Source of the DNA: UBA8958 sp964571695 | Lineage (GTDB): Bacteria; Desulfobacterota; Syntrophia; Syntrophales; UBA8958 | Assembly (NCBI GenBank): GCA_964571695.1 | Contig: CAZNDG010000003.1 | Location: forward strand, 104,662-168,661 | Direction of reading: 5' to 3' | DNA: 64,000 nt | Part shown: one piece after another, positions 43,364 to 52,693 of the stretch | How positions within the stretch are numbered: the stretch's first letter is position 1 | How the letters are laid out: each line of letters begins with the position of its first letter | Program-made: the position numbers and the translations under genes | The notes under the pieces: generated by a model | What the model was told of the DNA's origin: nothing | Databases searched by the model: none | What the model saw: only the letters and a program-made list of their open reading frames with translations

Positions 43364-43645
43364 ATGAACAAGGGAGATCTGGTAAATGCGGTGGTTTCAG
43401 TGGTAGGGAAGAAGAAAACGGCGGAGGAAGCGGTCAACTGTGTTCTGGAAACGATAACCGGGGCGCTGAAGAAGGATGAAGCCGTTACCCTGGTCGGCTT
43501 CGGAACCTTCAAGGTCTTTAAAAGAGCAGCCCGCACCGGAAGAAATCCCCAGACCGGCAAGGCCATCAAGATCAAAGCCAAAAAGGTCCCCAAGTTTTCC
43601 GCGGGGAAAAAGCTTCGCGATGCGGTAGCGGCGGCAAAGAAATAG
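43364..43645 (+). CDS. hup: HU-family DNA-binding protein
   Basis: 93 aa. MNKGDLVNAVVSVVGKK start, VTLVGFGTFKVFKRAARTGRNPQTGKAIKI and KKVPKFSAGKKLRDAV are the full HU fold with the DNA-binding arm RNPQTG. A dimeric nucleoid protein. Its consensus promoter, AAGGAGG site and strong terminator indicate high expression as a single gene. Confidence 0.96.
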   Translation: MNKGDLVNAVVSVVGKKKTAEEAVNCVLETITGALKKDEAVTLVGFGTFKVFKRAARTGRNPQTGKAIKIKAKKVPKFSAGKKLRDAVAAAKK

Positions 43646-43666
43646 TTGCGTCTTCATATTCATGAA

Positions 43667-43700
43667 GAAAGCCCCCTCCCGATTCGGACTGGGGGCTTTC
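43667..43700. terminator. Strong terminator after the HU gene
   Basis: GAAAGCCCCC and GGGGGCTTTC form a perfect 10-bp stem around a 14-nt loop, followed by TCGTTTATAT. Confidence 0.85.
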
Positions 43701-43776
43701 TCGTTTATATTTCTATTGACAGGGCGTCCTTTCCCCTTCTATATGTTGTACCCGATATGGCGGTGAGGAGGGGATC

Positions 43777-44319
43777 ATGAAATATACGGGCCGGATCATC
43801 AGGACCATCACGATAATTGCGCTGATTATCCCCGTAATCGCCTGTACCGGAAAGGAAGCGCCGCCATTGAACGGACAGGCGGCAGGGGATTTCCGCCCCG
43901 AAACTCTCAAGGTGGCCGATACCGCGGAGAATAAGCTCCGGGGGCAGGTCCTTTACGTGCCCATTTATTCCAACATCCCCTATATCGAAAGCAAGAAGTT
44001 CGATCTGAGCGCCTTTCTTACCATCCACAACACCGATCTGAAAAATCCCATCAAGATCACGAAGGTCCTCTATTTCAACAACGACGGCAAGCTCGTCAAG
44101 GAATTCCTCGTCGGGGAACACCCTCTGCCTCCCCTGGGAGCGGTGAATTATTTCATCCCCCAGTCGGACACCAGCGGCACGGGGGCCAATTTCCTGGTGG
44201 AGTGGCTGTCCGACGCGCCGGTCAGCGAACCGCTGATCGAGTCCATAATGTTGAATCTCGAGGGCAACCGGGGCATCTCCTTTTTGAGCAGGGGCAAGGT
44301 CATCAGGGAGATGCGCTGA
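43777..44319 (+). CDS. DUF3124 lipoprotein
   Basis: 180 aa. Lipoprotein signal peptide ending LIIPVIAC (Cys about residue 23). The body contains YVPIYSNIPYIESKKFDLSA, FLTIHNTDLKNPIKITKVLYFNNDGKLVKEFL and FLVEWLSDAPVSEPLIESIML, the DUF3124 pattern. Function unknown; predicted to sit on a membrane facing the periplasm. Confidence 0.8.
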   Translation: MKYTGRIIRTITIIALIIPVIACTGKEAPPLNGQAAGDFRPETLKVADTAENKLRGQVLYVPIYSNIPYIESKKFDLSAFLTIHNTDLKNPIKITKVLYFNNDGKLVKEFLVGEHPLPPLGAVNYFIPQSDTSGTGANFLVEWLSDAPVSEPLIESIMLNLEGNRGISFLSRGKVIREMR

Positions 44320-44375
44320 ATCTGCGCCTCGGAGTGAAGACTGGACCGGGCGCGGATTTTCGGTTTCCATGCTTT

Positions 44376-44543
44376 GAGACCTTTGAAAAATGGCTTCGCC
44401 GCGGCTCAGAAATCTTTTTCGCCTCTGAATGGGTAACGTATAAACCTTATTCATTACCAAGCGTTAAGTTCAATCACGCAACGGCGAAAAACATTTGATT
44501 CGCCGCTTGCGAACCATTTTTCCGCAGTTATGCAAAGCTCTCG
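44376..44543 (+). repeat. ERIC-like palindromic repeat, copy B
   Basis: Runs from GAGACCTTTGAAAAATGGC to GCAAAGCTCTCG. The ends pair: GAAAAATGGCTTCGC with GCGAACCATTTTTC, and AAATCTTTTTCGCC with GGCGAAAAACATTT; the centre has GGTAACG...CATTACC. Over about 165 bp it is identical, base for base as read, to copy D at 53783. Confidence 0.92.
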
Positions 44544-44586
44544 CTTTGACCGCCGCGCCCAAAACAATCCCTTCCTCATTACCCGA

Positions 44587-45264
44587 TTACCCGCCGTACT
44601 CGGCCCAGACGGCGGCGTAAATCAGGGCGGGGATCAGGTTGCCGATGCGTATTTTCGCTACGTTGAGGAGGTTTAGCCCGATGGCGACAATGAGCAGCCC
44701 CCCCGTGGCGGTGATGGCGCCCAGTACCGCGGGCTGCTGCAGGAAGCTCAGGTGCGCCGCCAGCAGCGTGAGGGCGCCCTGGACGCACAGAACGCTCAAG
44801 GCGGAAAAGGCGACGCCGATGCCCAGGGTGGAGGCGAAGGCAATGGAGGCGACCCCGTCGAGGAGGGACTTGATATAAAGGGTCGTCGCATCCCCGGTGG
44901 CGCCGTCCTGGATGGAGCCCACGATCACCATCGCCCCCGTTACGTAGAGAAGAGAAGCGGTGACGAAGCCCTCCACAAAGGTCGATGATTCGGAACGGGA
45001 ACTGGCCTTCAGCCATTCCCCCAACCAGTCGATCCCGCTTTCGATTTTGAGCAGTTCTCCCGTCAGGGCGCCCAGGAGCAGACAGCCGATGGCGGGGATC
45101 ACGTCCCGTTCCGAAAGGGCCATCTGCAGGCCGATGAGAAGGGTGGAGAGCCCCAGGCACTGCATGAGGATCGTTTTGAGGCCCGGGGGCATGCGCTTTC
45201 CCGCTGCCAGGCCGATGAGGCTCCCCGCGATGACCGCTCCGGTGTTGACGATTGTTCCCTTCAA
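44587..45264 (-). CDS. DUF554 membrane protein
   Basis: 225 aa with about six or seven membrane segments. Start GTIVNTGAVIAGSLIGLAAG and later GALTGELLKIESGIDWLGEWLK, GFVTASLLYVTGAMVIVGSIQDG are DUF554 (YdfK/YqgA) signatures. Possibly a transporter; function not established. Confidence 0.88.
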   Translation of the reverse strand: MKGTIVNTGAVIAGSLIGLAAGKRMPPGLKTILMQCLGLSTLLIGLQMALSERDVIPAIGCLLLGALTGELLKIESGIDWLGEWLKASSRSESSTFVEGFVTASLLYVTGAMVIVGSIQDGATGDATTLYIKSLLDGVASIAFASTLGIGVAFSALSVLCVQGALTLLAAHLSFLQQPAVLGAITATGGLLIVAIGLNLLNVAKIRIGNLIPALIYAAVWAEYGG

Positions 45265-45298
45265 ACGACAGCTCCTTTGGGTGTAATTCTATTCGGGT

Positions 45299-46615
45299 CT
45301 ATGCATCGCCGTTATTGACTTTGTCGCAGGCTTCTTCAATTCCGGATTCCTCCGGGCCGTCCTCCGGCGCCGGAAGGCCCTGGACGTCCCGCAGCCTTCT
45401 CTCGATGGCCCGGGAGCGGACCGCGGCCTTTTCGATCGTATTGCCCGCCTCCAGAATCTTTTTGCGCGTCTTGTCCAGGATGCCGCCGAAATTGGCAAAT
45501 TCCGTCTTCACCGCGCCCAGAAGTTCCCATACCTCGCTGGAGCGCCTCTCGATGGCAAGGGTGCGGAAGCCCATCTGTAGGCTGTTCAGGAGGGCGGCCA
45601 GGGTGGTGGGGCCGGTTATCACGACCCGAAATTCCCGCTGGAGCTGCGCGAAGAGTCCGTCCCGGCGGAGGACTTCGGCGTAGAGGCTCTCCGTGGGCAG
45701 GAACATGATGGCGAAATCGGTCGTATGGGGCGGCGCCAGATATTTGTCCCGGATGCTCTTCGCCATGTCCCGGAGCGTCCGTTCCAGTTGCCGGGACGCC
45801 TCCTCCACCTGCCCGGTATTTCCCTGCTCCTGGGCCTCCAGGAGCCGCAGATGATCTTCCTGGGGGAACTTGGCATCCAGGGGAAGCCAGACGACCTGCC
45901 GGGGATCGTCGTGCCGCCCCGGCATCCGCACGGCGAATTCCACCCGGTGGTCGCTGTCCGGTTGAGTGGCCACGTTGGCGGCGTATTGGTCGGGGCTGAG
46001 GATCTCTTCCAGGAGGGTGCCCAATCGGATCTCCCCGAAGGTTCCCCGGGTCTTGATGTTGGTGAGGACCTTCTTCAGATCCCCGACGCCGGCGGCCAGG
46101 GTCTGCATCTCTCCCAGGCCCTTCTGGACCGTTTCCAGGCGCTCGCTCACCAGGCGAAAGGATTCCCCGAGGCGCTTTTCCAGGGTGTCCTGAAGTTTTT
46201 CGTCCACCGTGGCTCGGATTGCCTCCAGTTGCCGGCGCTGGTCCTCCTGGAGATGGCGTAACTGAAGAGCGACGCTTTCGTTGATCCTGTCGAGCTTCTG
46301 GACGCTCTGGGCGGCAAGGTCCGTCAATTGCCGGGAGAATATCTCCCACTGGTCCTTCTGCAGGGACATGTTTTCCGCCAGCCGGCCCAGGAGCGACTCG
46401 CTCACGTCCCGGAGGGACCGGTTCAACTCTTCCCGATCTCTCGCTCCATCATCCCGCATGGTACGTTCCAGCCTTTCCTGGAGCTTTTCCATGCCTTTTA
46501 GACGGTGGTCGATCACGGTCAGCGGCCGGGACGGCGATTTGAACAACAATACGATGAGGATGACCAGAAAGAGGGCATCGGCGGCGAGAAGGGCATAGAA
46601 AAATACGTCGGTCAT
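45299..46615 (-). CDS. rmuC: RmuC-family DNA recombination protein
   Basis: 438 aa. One N-terminal membrane segment (FYALLAADALFLVILIVLLF), a coiled-coil region to about residue 175, then the RmuC nuclease-like domain with NIKTRGTFGEIRLGTLLEEIL, VWLPLDAKFPQEDHLRLLEA, FAIMFLPTESLYAEVLR and VITGPTTLAALLNSLQMGFR. The family limits inversions at short repeats, which is of interest given the inverted repeats of this chromosome. Confidence 0.93.
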   Translation of the reverse strand: MTDVFFYALLAADALFLVILIVLLFKSPSRPLTVIDHRLKGMEKLQERLERTMRDDGARDREELNRSLRDVSESLLGRLAENMSLQKDQWEIFSRQLTDLAAQSVQKLDRINESVALQLRHLQEDQRRQLEAIRATVDEKLQDTLEKRLGESFRLVSERLETVQKGLGEMQTLAAGVGDLKKVLTNIKTRGTFGEIRLGTLLEEILSPDQYAANVATQPDSDHRVEFAVRMPGRHDDPRQVVWLPLDAKFPQEDHLRLLEAQEQGNTGQVEEASRQLERTLRDMAKSIRDKYLAPPHTTDFAIMFLPTESLYAEVLRRDGLFAQLQREFRVVITGPTTLAALLNSLQMGFRTLAIERRSSEVWELLGAVKTEFANFGGILDKTRKKILEAGNTIEKAAVRSRAIERRLRDVQGLPAPEDGPEESGIEEACDKVNNGDA

Positions 46616-46843
46616 CGAGGCTTTCCTTCCGAAATTGCCGGCCGTGTTTGACGACGCCGCGATAAGTCAGGCATCCGGCATGGCCCCTCATTCTTCGTTA
46701 CGGCAGTTCAACAAGTTGTTCATGTTTAGTTGAATCCCCGCCGGCTTGTCAACTCCTTTGAAAGGCCAACGGCGCGATAGGCGGGAAGAGGCAGCCGCGG
46801 CAGAAGACGGACGGCCCGCCGACCGGATTCCTGATTATCTATA

Positions 46844-47001
46844 CCTTTGAAAAATGGCTTCGCCGCCGCTCAGAAATCTTTTTCGCTTTTTAATGGGTAA
46901 CGTATAAATCTTATTCATTACAAGATTTTAATTCTCAATCACGAAACGGCGAAAAACATTTGATTCGCTGCTGGCGAACCATTTTCCGTGGTTACGCAAA
47001 G
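46844..47001 (+). repeat. ERIC-like palindromic repeat, copy C
   Basis: CCTTTGAAAAATGGCTTCGCC to GGTTACGCAAAG with several substitutions relative to copies B and D. It lies in the 616-bp gap between rmuC and the CobD-like gene; nothing else is recognisable in that gap. Confidence 0.88.
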
Positions 47002-47231
47002 ATATCTTTTCATGATTCGGGATTATCGTTGACAGGGCGGAAAGGCTCCGCTACGATCCGTCCGGACTGCTTGCCTGGAAATGTTTCCTCACTGGCGGGA
47101 ACGCTTTCCATCAGGCAAAAGCCGCAGCCGCAACGCGCCCACCCGGCAAGGAATGCGCCGGCAAAAGTAGCGCCGGCATGGACGGGATCGGTCGGCGCTG
47201 TGGTCCGGAAAATGAAGTAAGGATGATGGAG

Positions 47232-48329
47232 ATGTCGCCGTCGCAATTTCAGCATGGGGGAGATGTCCGCCGCCTGGCGGCCCGGGCCGGCGTTTCCCGG
47301 GATGAACTGCTCGATTTTTCCGCCAACATCAATCCCCTGGGGCTGCCGGCGGGCTTTCGGAGCCTCATCCGCCGCCGGATCAGCGAAATCCTTCATTATC
47401 CCGATCCCCGGGCCGTGGGGGTTAAAGCCGCCGTTTCCCGGCGCTACGGGATTCCCCCGGAGGAAATCATCGTGGGCAACGGTTCCACGGAAATCCTCTA
47501 CGCCCTGCCCCGGGCGATGCCCCGGGTCCGGGCGGTTATTCCCGTTCCTTCTTACGCCGATTATGCCGTCGCCTCGGCATTGGCGGGCTTGGAGGTGGTT
47601 ACGGTCGCCCTGAGTGAGCACCGGGGCTTCATCCTGGAGATGGATGTCCTGGAGGACCATCTGCAGGGCGATGAAATCGTCTTCGTCGGCCGGCCCAACA
47701 ATCCCACGGGTTTGATCTGCGCGGCCGCGGAGATCCGGGCCGCCGCCCGGCGCCACCCCGATACGGTCTTCGTCGTCGACGAGGCATTCGCCGATTTTGT
47801 TCCCGCCATGGATCGCCTCCTGGTCCGGCGTCCTCCCAATGTCATCGTCCTGTGTTCCCTGACGAAATTCCATGCCATACCGGGCCTCCGCCTGGGATTC
47901 GCGGCGGGGGCGGTGGCGGTGATCGAAAAGATCGGCGGCTTCATTCCCCCCTGGACGGTGAACGCCCTGGCCCAGGCCGCCGGCGAGACGGTTTTGGAAG
48001 ACGACGCTTACCGCCGCCGGACCCTGATCCTGGTCGAAAAGGAACGGCGCTTCCTGAGTGAATGCCTAAGGAACCGATTCGCCTTCCATGTCTATCCCGG
48101 GGAGGCCAATTTCCTCCTGGTGCGGATCCCCGGCCGGAAAATGGACGCCTCCGGGCTGGCGGCGAAACTGCTGAAGAAGGGGATCGCCATCCGCCGCTGC
48201 GACAATTTCCGTGGTCTGGACCGGCGCTTCTTTCGCATCGCCGTCCGGAAACGGGCGGAGAACGAAGCCCTCCTGGCGGCCCTGGAGGAGATCTGGGAAG
48301 CCCCGGAACGATTACTCGACATTCCCTAA
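47232..48329 (+). CDS. CobD-like threonine-phosphate decarboxylase / class I aminotransferase
   Basis: 365 aa, PLP-dependent. HGGDVRRLA...LLDFSANINPLG at the start is characteristic of CobD; then YPDPRAVGVKAAVSRRYGI, VGNGSTEILYALP, RPNNPTGLIC, DEAFADFVP and SLTKFHAIPGLRLGFAAG with the PLP lysine. It would make (R)-1-aminopropan-2-yl phosphate for cobalamin; histidinol-phosphate aminotransferase is the alternative. ATG 47232 follows AAGGA. No other cobalamin gene lies in the window. Confidence 0.85.
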   Translation: MSPSQFQHGGDVRRLAARAGVSRDELLDFSANINPLGLPAGFRSLIRRRISEILHYPDPRAVGVKAAVSRRYGIPPEEIIVGNGSTEILYALPRAMPRVRAVIPVPSYADYAVASALAGLEVVTVALSEHRGFILEMDVLEDHLQGDEIVFVGRPNNPTGLICAAAEIRAAARRHPDTVFVVDEAFADFVPAMDRLLVRRPPNVIVLCSLTKFHAIPGLRLGFAAGAVAVIEKIGGFIPPWTVNALAQAAGETVLEDDAYRRRTLILVEKERRFLSECLRNRFAFHVYPGEANFLLVRIPGRKMDASGLAAKLLKKGIAIRRCDNFRGLDRRFFRIAVRKRAENEALLAALEEIWEAPERLLDIP

Positions 48330-48410
48330 CGGCGAAGCGGAAGGGAGGAAGTTCAGGACTTCACCCACCAGGTTTTATCTGATAACAATCATGGAACCAT
48401 TGCCCCGGTT

Positions 48411-48850
48411 CTATTGCACGTTGTGATTTAGGGGAAGGCCGCCGTTTAACCGCTCATAGACTTCTACGTATTGATCTATCATGCGGTGGAGGTTGTATTT
48501 TAACATCGTTTCCTTCGTGATCCTTCGCATGTGTATGGTCCTGGTCTCCAGGGGCAGACGGTGAAAAGCCAAGCTTTTCTCGAGACCATACCGGAGCCCG
48601 CCGGGATCGTAGTCGCGGAAGAGGAAACCGTTGCCCCTCCCATCTCAGTTCATCGATTTTGTCATGATAACCGCCGATGTCACGATTGGTCGCCGTGGCG
48701 GCGAATAGATTTCCTGTCTGATCGATCTGGCCGCATGGTTCATACAGAGAGGCGCCGAAGACGTCGCTGGCGGCGGCATAGCCCAACATGGAAAGATCCT
48801 CACGAAAACTGTGACAGCATATCTTCCCCTGAGAAGCCCAGGCAATGCGT
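48411..48850 (-). pseudogene. Decayed GT5 starch/glycogen-synthase-like gene, 3' part
   Basis: One frame reads FREDLSMLGYAAASDVFGAS, YEPCGQIDQTGNLFAATATN and RDIGGYHDKIDEL; a shifted frame continues GNGFLFRDYDPGGLRYGLEK and ends RMIDQYVEVYERLNGGLPLN before TAG. Together they match the C-terminal end of a starch-synthase-type glycosyltransferase with one frameshift; the N-terminal two thirds are missing. Confidence 0.72.
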
Positions 48851-49155
48851 CACAAGATTTCCTCATGGGTCCGATCCCGGCCGATCCTGAAAATTATCAC
48901 TGACCACTTCTTTGAGAAAATGATAACCGACAAAATTTACAAGGGAGGCGTTTTTTGTCGCCCTAGCCTGGCAGTTTATGCAGGTACGGCCATGTTTCCG
49001 GGTGAAGTATAGATATTGACTGAGTTCATCTTTCCGGGGCGATGAGCAGCACGGGGGTCTTTTCCAGGGCCAAGGATCCCCCTTTCCACTATGGACCGGC
49101 TATGAATAATGTTGCCAATTATCCCGATGACGCAGGTTTTCAATAACTTTGCCGC
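48851..49155. other. Gene-free stretch
   Basis: About 300 bp, AT-richer, between the pseudogene remnant and the phasin-like gene. I see no further homology, strong hairpin or promoter. Confidence 0.4.
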
Positions 49156-49521
49156 TTAACCCTCCCGGGCTGGCGTGAATGACTGGCAGAACTTAGTAAG
49201 GGCGGTGGAACGGTCCCGCAGATATTTATCCGTCACGGTCGTGGCTTCTCGCCAGGATTCATTTCCGGCCTTGAAAATGTCCGCTCCATTGCCGGCGCGA
49301 CCTGCTTCGGACATTTTCATCATGAAATCCATCCCCAGGGAATAGAGCTTCATGCAGTGACTCTGGTCGAGTTTACAAACGTCCAGGAAGGCATCCCGCT
49401 GTTTTTCCATACTCGGGAATTTCCAAGGGAGAGTTTTAAACGCTATGGGGTTGTTCTTCCAGAAAGAAAAGATGTCATTGAAGGGATTTTCCGTCCGCTC
49501 CTTTTGTGTCGTAGTCGTCAT
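49156..49521 (-). CDS. Small phasin-like protein
   Basis: 121 aa, mostly helical and polar, with FNDIFSFWKNNPIAF, LDVCKLDQSHCMKLYSLGMDFMMKM and GADIFKAGNESWREATTVTDKYL. The pattern resembles phasin or PHA-associated helical proteins, but no polyhydroxyalkanoate gene is nearby. ATG 49521 has AAGGAG at 11 nt; the in-frame ATG at 49554 has no ribosome site. Confidence 0.6.
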   Translation of the reverse strand: MTTTTQKERTENPFNDIFSFWKNNPIAFKTLPWKFPSMEKQRDAFLDVCKLDQSHCMKLYSLGMDFMMKMSEAGRAGNGADIFKAGNESWREATTVTDKYLRDRSTALTKFCQSFTPAREG

Positions 49522-49622
49522 GTTATCGGCTTCTCCTTTCTCTTTTTTGTTCATGGTAAATTACAATAATTAATTTAACAACCCGGATAATATCCCGGTT
49601 TATTCCCAGTAATATCCTGGGA

Positions 49623-50888
49623 CTATGAAAGGGAAAGGAGAAAGGTGCGTAAATTGATTTTCTTGTTTTTCATGCCAAGTTTGCGGCGGATATTCTCTCG
49701 GTGAAACTCCACGGAACGTATGGAAACATTTAGAAGAAAGGCTATTTCCTTGGTGAACTTGCCTTCCCGGATATGATTGGCGATGCGAATTTCGGTGGGT
49801 GTTAAATTGCCGTAATTGGCCGTGAGGGTACGCATGAAGGGAGAGGCGATGTTGTTCAGGTTCGTTTCGATGATTTGGAGAAATGATTGCTGTTCCACCT
49901 TCGAGCGTACCGTCTTTAGTTTGTTCAGATAGGGGAAGACCAGTTCCCGCATGTTGGTCAGGATGTTGGCCTCCAACTGTTCCTTGTCTTCCTCGCGGCG
50001 TTGAAGAAGAACCTTCAGGGCCGTGTTGACTTCTTCCAAGTGACGAGATTTGTTTTTCAACTCCCGGCCGCGGATTCTCAATTCTTCATCTGTCCTTTTA
50101 TGTTCCGTCACATCCAGAAAAGAGCCAACGCTCTGTCTGGTTCCGGGAATCATGGCAATTGTGGCGTCGATGTCCCGGAGGCGGCCATGACGGTTCCGGA
50201 AACGGAATTCATAGCGTGTCGGCACCTGGGAGGGATCGACGCGGCGCTGGGCATGGTAACACTTCATCCTCTCCAAGTCTTTTTTGGCTACAAATTCCAC
50301 CCATTTTCTTTTTCCTTCCACCTCTCCTTTGGCGTACCCTGATTGCTGCTCAAATGCCGAGTTTACCAGGGAGATGGTCATGTCTTCCTCAATGATAATG
50401 GTGGCGATGCTCGTTGCCTCGAAGATGGTCTGGTAGCGGTTTTCAGTTTTTTGCAACTCCTCGTTGGCCGCCATCCAAGCCCGGGTCCGCTGCTCAACAA
50501 GTTCCTCCAGATGATTCTGATATAGCCTCAGTGCGGACTCCGTCTCTTTCCGGTCCGTAATGTCCAGGATCATCGCCTGTTTGGAGAGCGTCCCGTCCTG
50601 CCAATGGATAGGGGTATTGACGATATAATACCAGCGGTTGTCTTTGGGACTCTGGGACTCCCAACGCACCGTCTCCCCTCGGAAGACCCGTTCGTTGACG
50701 CACCAGGGGCAAATCTCTTCCCGGTCGTGAATGACTCGGTAACAATGTCCACCCGTCCCATCATGACCGGTGCGTTCAATGAATCGCTGGTTCATGAATT
50801 CCACCCGGTAGTCAGGGGAACAGACGTAGATCAGACCGTCAAAGGCCTGGATTATGGCTTCGAGTTGCGCATGGACATCCTTGTTCAT
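49623..50888 (-). CDS. PAS-domain LuxR-type transcriptional regulator
   Basis: 421 aa, soluble. PAS domains at about 5-120 (IIQAFDGLIYVCSPDYRVEFMN) and 145-270 (TIFEATSIATIIIEEDMTISLVN), a coiled coil, then a C-terminal LuxR helix-turn-helix: LTPTEIRIANHIREGKFTKEIAFLLNVSIRSVEFHRENI. Unusually for LuxR proteins the sensory part is PAS only. The start at ATG 50888 is preferred over an upstream TTG. Confidence 0.88.
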   Translation of the reverse strand: MNKDVHAQLEAIIQAFDGLIYVCSPDYRVEFMNQRFIERTGHDGTGGHCYRVIHDREEICPWCVNERVFRGETVRWESQSPKDNRWYYIVNTPIHWQDGTLSKQAMILDITDRKETESALRLYQNHLEELVEQRTRAWMAANEELQKTENRYQTIFEATSIATIIIEEDMTISLVNSAFEQQSGYAKGEVEGKRKWVEFVAKKDLERMKCYHAQRRVDPSQVPTRYEFRFRNRHGRLRDIDATIAMIPGTRQSVGSFLDVTEHKRTDEELRIRGRELKNKSRHLEEVNTALKVLLQRREEDKEQLEANILTNMRELVFPYLNKLKTVRSKVEQQSFLQIIETNLNNIASPFMRTLTANYGNLTPTEIRIANHIREGKFTKEIAFLLNVSIRSVEFHRENIRRKLGMKNKKINLRTFLLSLS

Positions 50889-50963
50889 AAAAGGACCTGG
50901 ATGTAACTTGATTATTCCTCTTTCCGCGTCAGGAGGAAATATGAGGTGTGGCAAAATTTCCCG

Positions 50964-51923
50964 CTAAGTGACGAAGGTCATTTTTGTTCCCGCCATATTG
51001 AGGATGAACTTTCCCGGCATGGCTCTTTCGAAAGCCATGATGGCGTTGCGTCCCGTACAGTGGCAGGGGATGACATAGTCCGGATCGATCTTCTTCATCT
51101 CTTCCACCGTCCGGTCGATGATCCCCTCGAAGTAGATGCCGGAGAGGTGAAATCCCCCCATGACGGCGTGGACTTTATCCACGCCCGTAACCTTCTGGGC
51201 GTAACTTACCGTGTTCACGATGCCGGCATGGGCGCAGCCGGAGAGCACCACCAGTCCCTTGTCCTTCAGGTGCATGACCACCGAGGTATCGTCTTCTATG
51301 GGGTCCCATTTTTCCTGCCCGTCTTCCTGATAGTGGGCGATGGGAAATCCCTTTTCAAAATCAGTCCGATGGGGGACCTCGCCGAGAAACAGGACCGTAT
51401 CGTCCAGGAAGGTGACAGGCTCAGAAGTTTCGATGAGCTTCAAACCCGCCGCGGCGATCTGTTCCCGGTTTAGAGGCGAGAAGTGGATCTTCATGTCCCG
51501 GACCGGTATCTTCAGGTAACGGGGTTCCCGGAAGATCTGCGGATGGACGAAGAAGGGGATCTCTCTCTTACCGAGGAGGGCGGCCAGTTCATCGAATCCG
51601 CCGGTATGATCGTTGTGGCCGTGGGACAGGGCGACGGCCTCCACCGCTTCCAAATCCACGCCCAGGATCTTGGCGTTGTAGGCGGCGCCCCCCGCGGAAA
51701 AACCGAAATCGAACAGCATGGTGTTCGTCTTGCCGTTGACGCCGGTCTTGACAACGGCGGAAAACCCGTGTTCCGCCAGGACCGACAGGCGGAAGCAACC
51801 GTCCTTAAGGGGGATGGCCCTGGTTACGACGGCGCTGTTGTCCGTGGCCGTCATCTCGATATAGTTGTCCTGAAGGGACAGGATCTCTATTACGTCCACC
51901 GGTTTCAAGCTTAAAGCAGCCAT
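50964..51923 (-). CDS. MBL-fold metallo-hydrolase (dihydropteroate-synthase-like type)
   Basis: 319 aa. The metal motif SHGHNDHTGGFDEL near residue 100, a later GGFHLSG and CHCTGRNA fit the metallo-beta-lactamase subfamily that includes the ribofuranosylaminobenzene phosphate synthase-type proteins of anaerobes. Substrate unknown. Monocistronic or with the regulator gene 75 bp downstream. Confidence 0.88.
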   Translation of the reverse strand: MAALSLKPVDVIEILSLQDNYIEMTATDNSAVVTRAIPLKDGCFRLSVLAEHGFSAVVKTGVNGKTNTMLFDFGFSAGGAAYNAKILGVDLEAVEAVALSHGHNDHTGGFDELAALLGKREIPFFVHPQIFREPRYLKIPVRDMKIHFSPLNREQIAAAGLKLIETSEPVTFLDDTVLFLGEVPHRTDFEKGFPIAHYQEDGQEKWDPIEDDTSVVMHLKDKGLVVLSGCAHAGIVNTVSYAQKVTGVDKVHAVMGGFHLSGIYFEGIIDRTVEEMKKIDPDYVIPCHCTGRNAIMAFERAMPGKFILNMAGTKMTFVT

Positions 51924-52043
51924 TTCTCAATCCTCCTTATTTCAATGATCCCCTAATTCCCAAACCTTGCCGACGAGGTCCGACCTTACAACTAACTGCA
52001 CTCAAGTTACTTCATTACCGGGCGTCTTAAGGGGAGTTGATCG

Positions 52044-52442
52044 CTATTCTCCCGCCTGTCCGGAGCCTTTGAGGTAATTCTCGCAGGCGGCCCGCATGGT
52101 ATTGGCCGCCAGGAGGGCGCAGTGCTCCGCCTCCGGGGGCAGACCTCCCAGGGCGGTAAGGATGTCTTCCCGGGAGAGGGAGGCCGCCGCCGCGACACGC
52201 ATGCCCCGGACCAGACAGGTGGCCATGCTCCCGCAGGCCAGAGACGTGCCGCAGCCGGTGGTATAGAAAGAGGCATTTTTTACCAGACCGTCCTTCACGT
52301 CCAGCCAGAAGGCCATGGTGTCGCCGCAGGGTCCGGTTATCTGCCCTTCGGCGTTGTACGCCGGCAGTATTCCCTTGTTCCGGGGTTGCCGGGCGTGATC
52401 GATTACCTGTGGAGATAGAATTTCATTATCAATATCTTCCAT
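52044..52442 (-). CDS. IscU/NifU-N-type iron-sulfur scaffold
   Basis: 132 aa. VIDHARQPRNKG, GPCGDTMAFWLDV and TTGCGTSLACGSMATCL follow the NifU N-terminal pattern, with a late Cys in EAEHCALLAANTMRAAC. In IscU the second motif has a single Cys; here GCGTSLACGS has an extra one. No cysteine desulfurase is adjacent. It may serve the many Fe-S proteins of this region. Confidence 0.85.
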   Translation of the reverse strand: MEDIDNEILSPQVIDHARQPRNKGILPAYNAEGQITGPCGDTMAFWLDVKDGLVKNASFYTTGCGTSLACGSMATCLVRGMRVAAAASLSREDILTALGGLPPEAEHCALLAANTMRAACENYLKGSGQAGE

Positions 52443-52571
52443 TAATGCTCCCTGTATTCTTCTTCATGTTCCCGCCGTATTTCCTCCGCCCCGCGTCGAA
52501 GCTTAAGGACTGGATAATAGATGTTATTTTATCGCTCCGGCGTCGTAGCCGGACGCCGGTTCCCTGGTTGC

Positions 52572-52613
52572 CCCCGTCGGGGGGAGGCAAGAGGCTGCCT
52601 CTTCCCGACGGGG
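52572..52613. terminator. Hairpin after the CCG iron-sulfur protein gene
   Basis: CCCCGTCGGG and CCCGACGGGG form a perfect 10-bp stem, extended inwards by AGGCA/TGCCT. There is no U-run on either side, so it could also be a processing or protein-binding site. Confidence 0.4.
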
Positions 52614-52693
52614 TTGCCGGTGTCTTTGAGCGGCCGGGGGGTGTTTACACGTTGCTCCGGATGCGGATCGGCAGGCATCCGGACGTTTGCCGG

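Noticed and set aside
43705..44460. Minus-strand frame starting inside repeat copy B
   Set aside because: Antisense to the DUF3124 gene; the start region is repeat sequence read through, also seen as an open frame in copy A.
47002..47231. Cobalamin riboswitch before the CobD-like gene
   Set aside because: Looked for the conserved B12-box pattern and found no convincing match.
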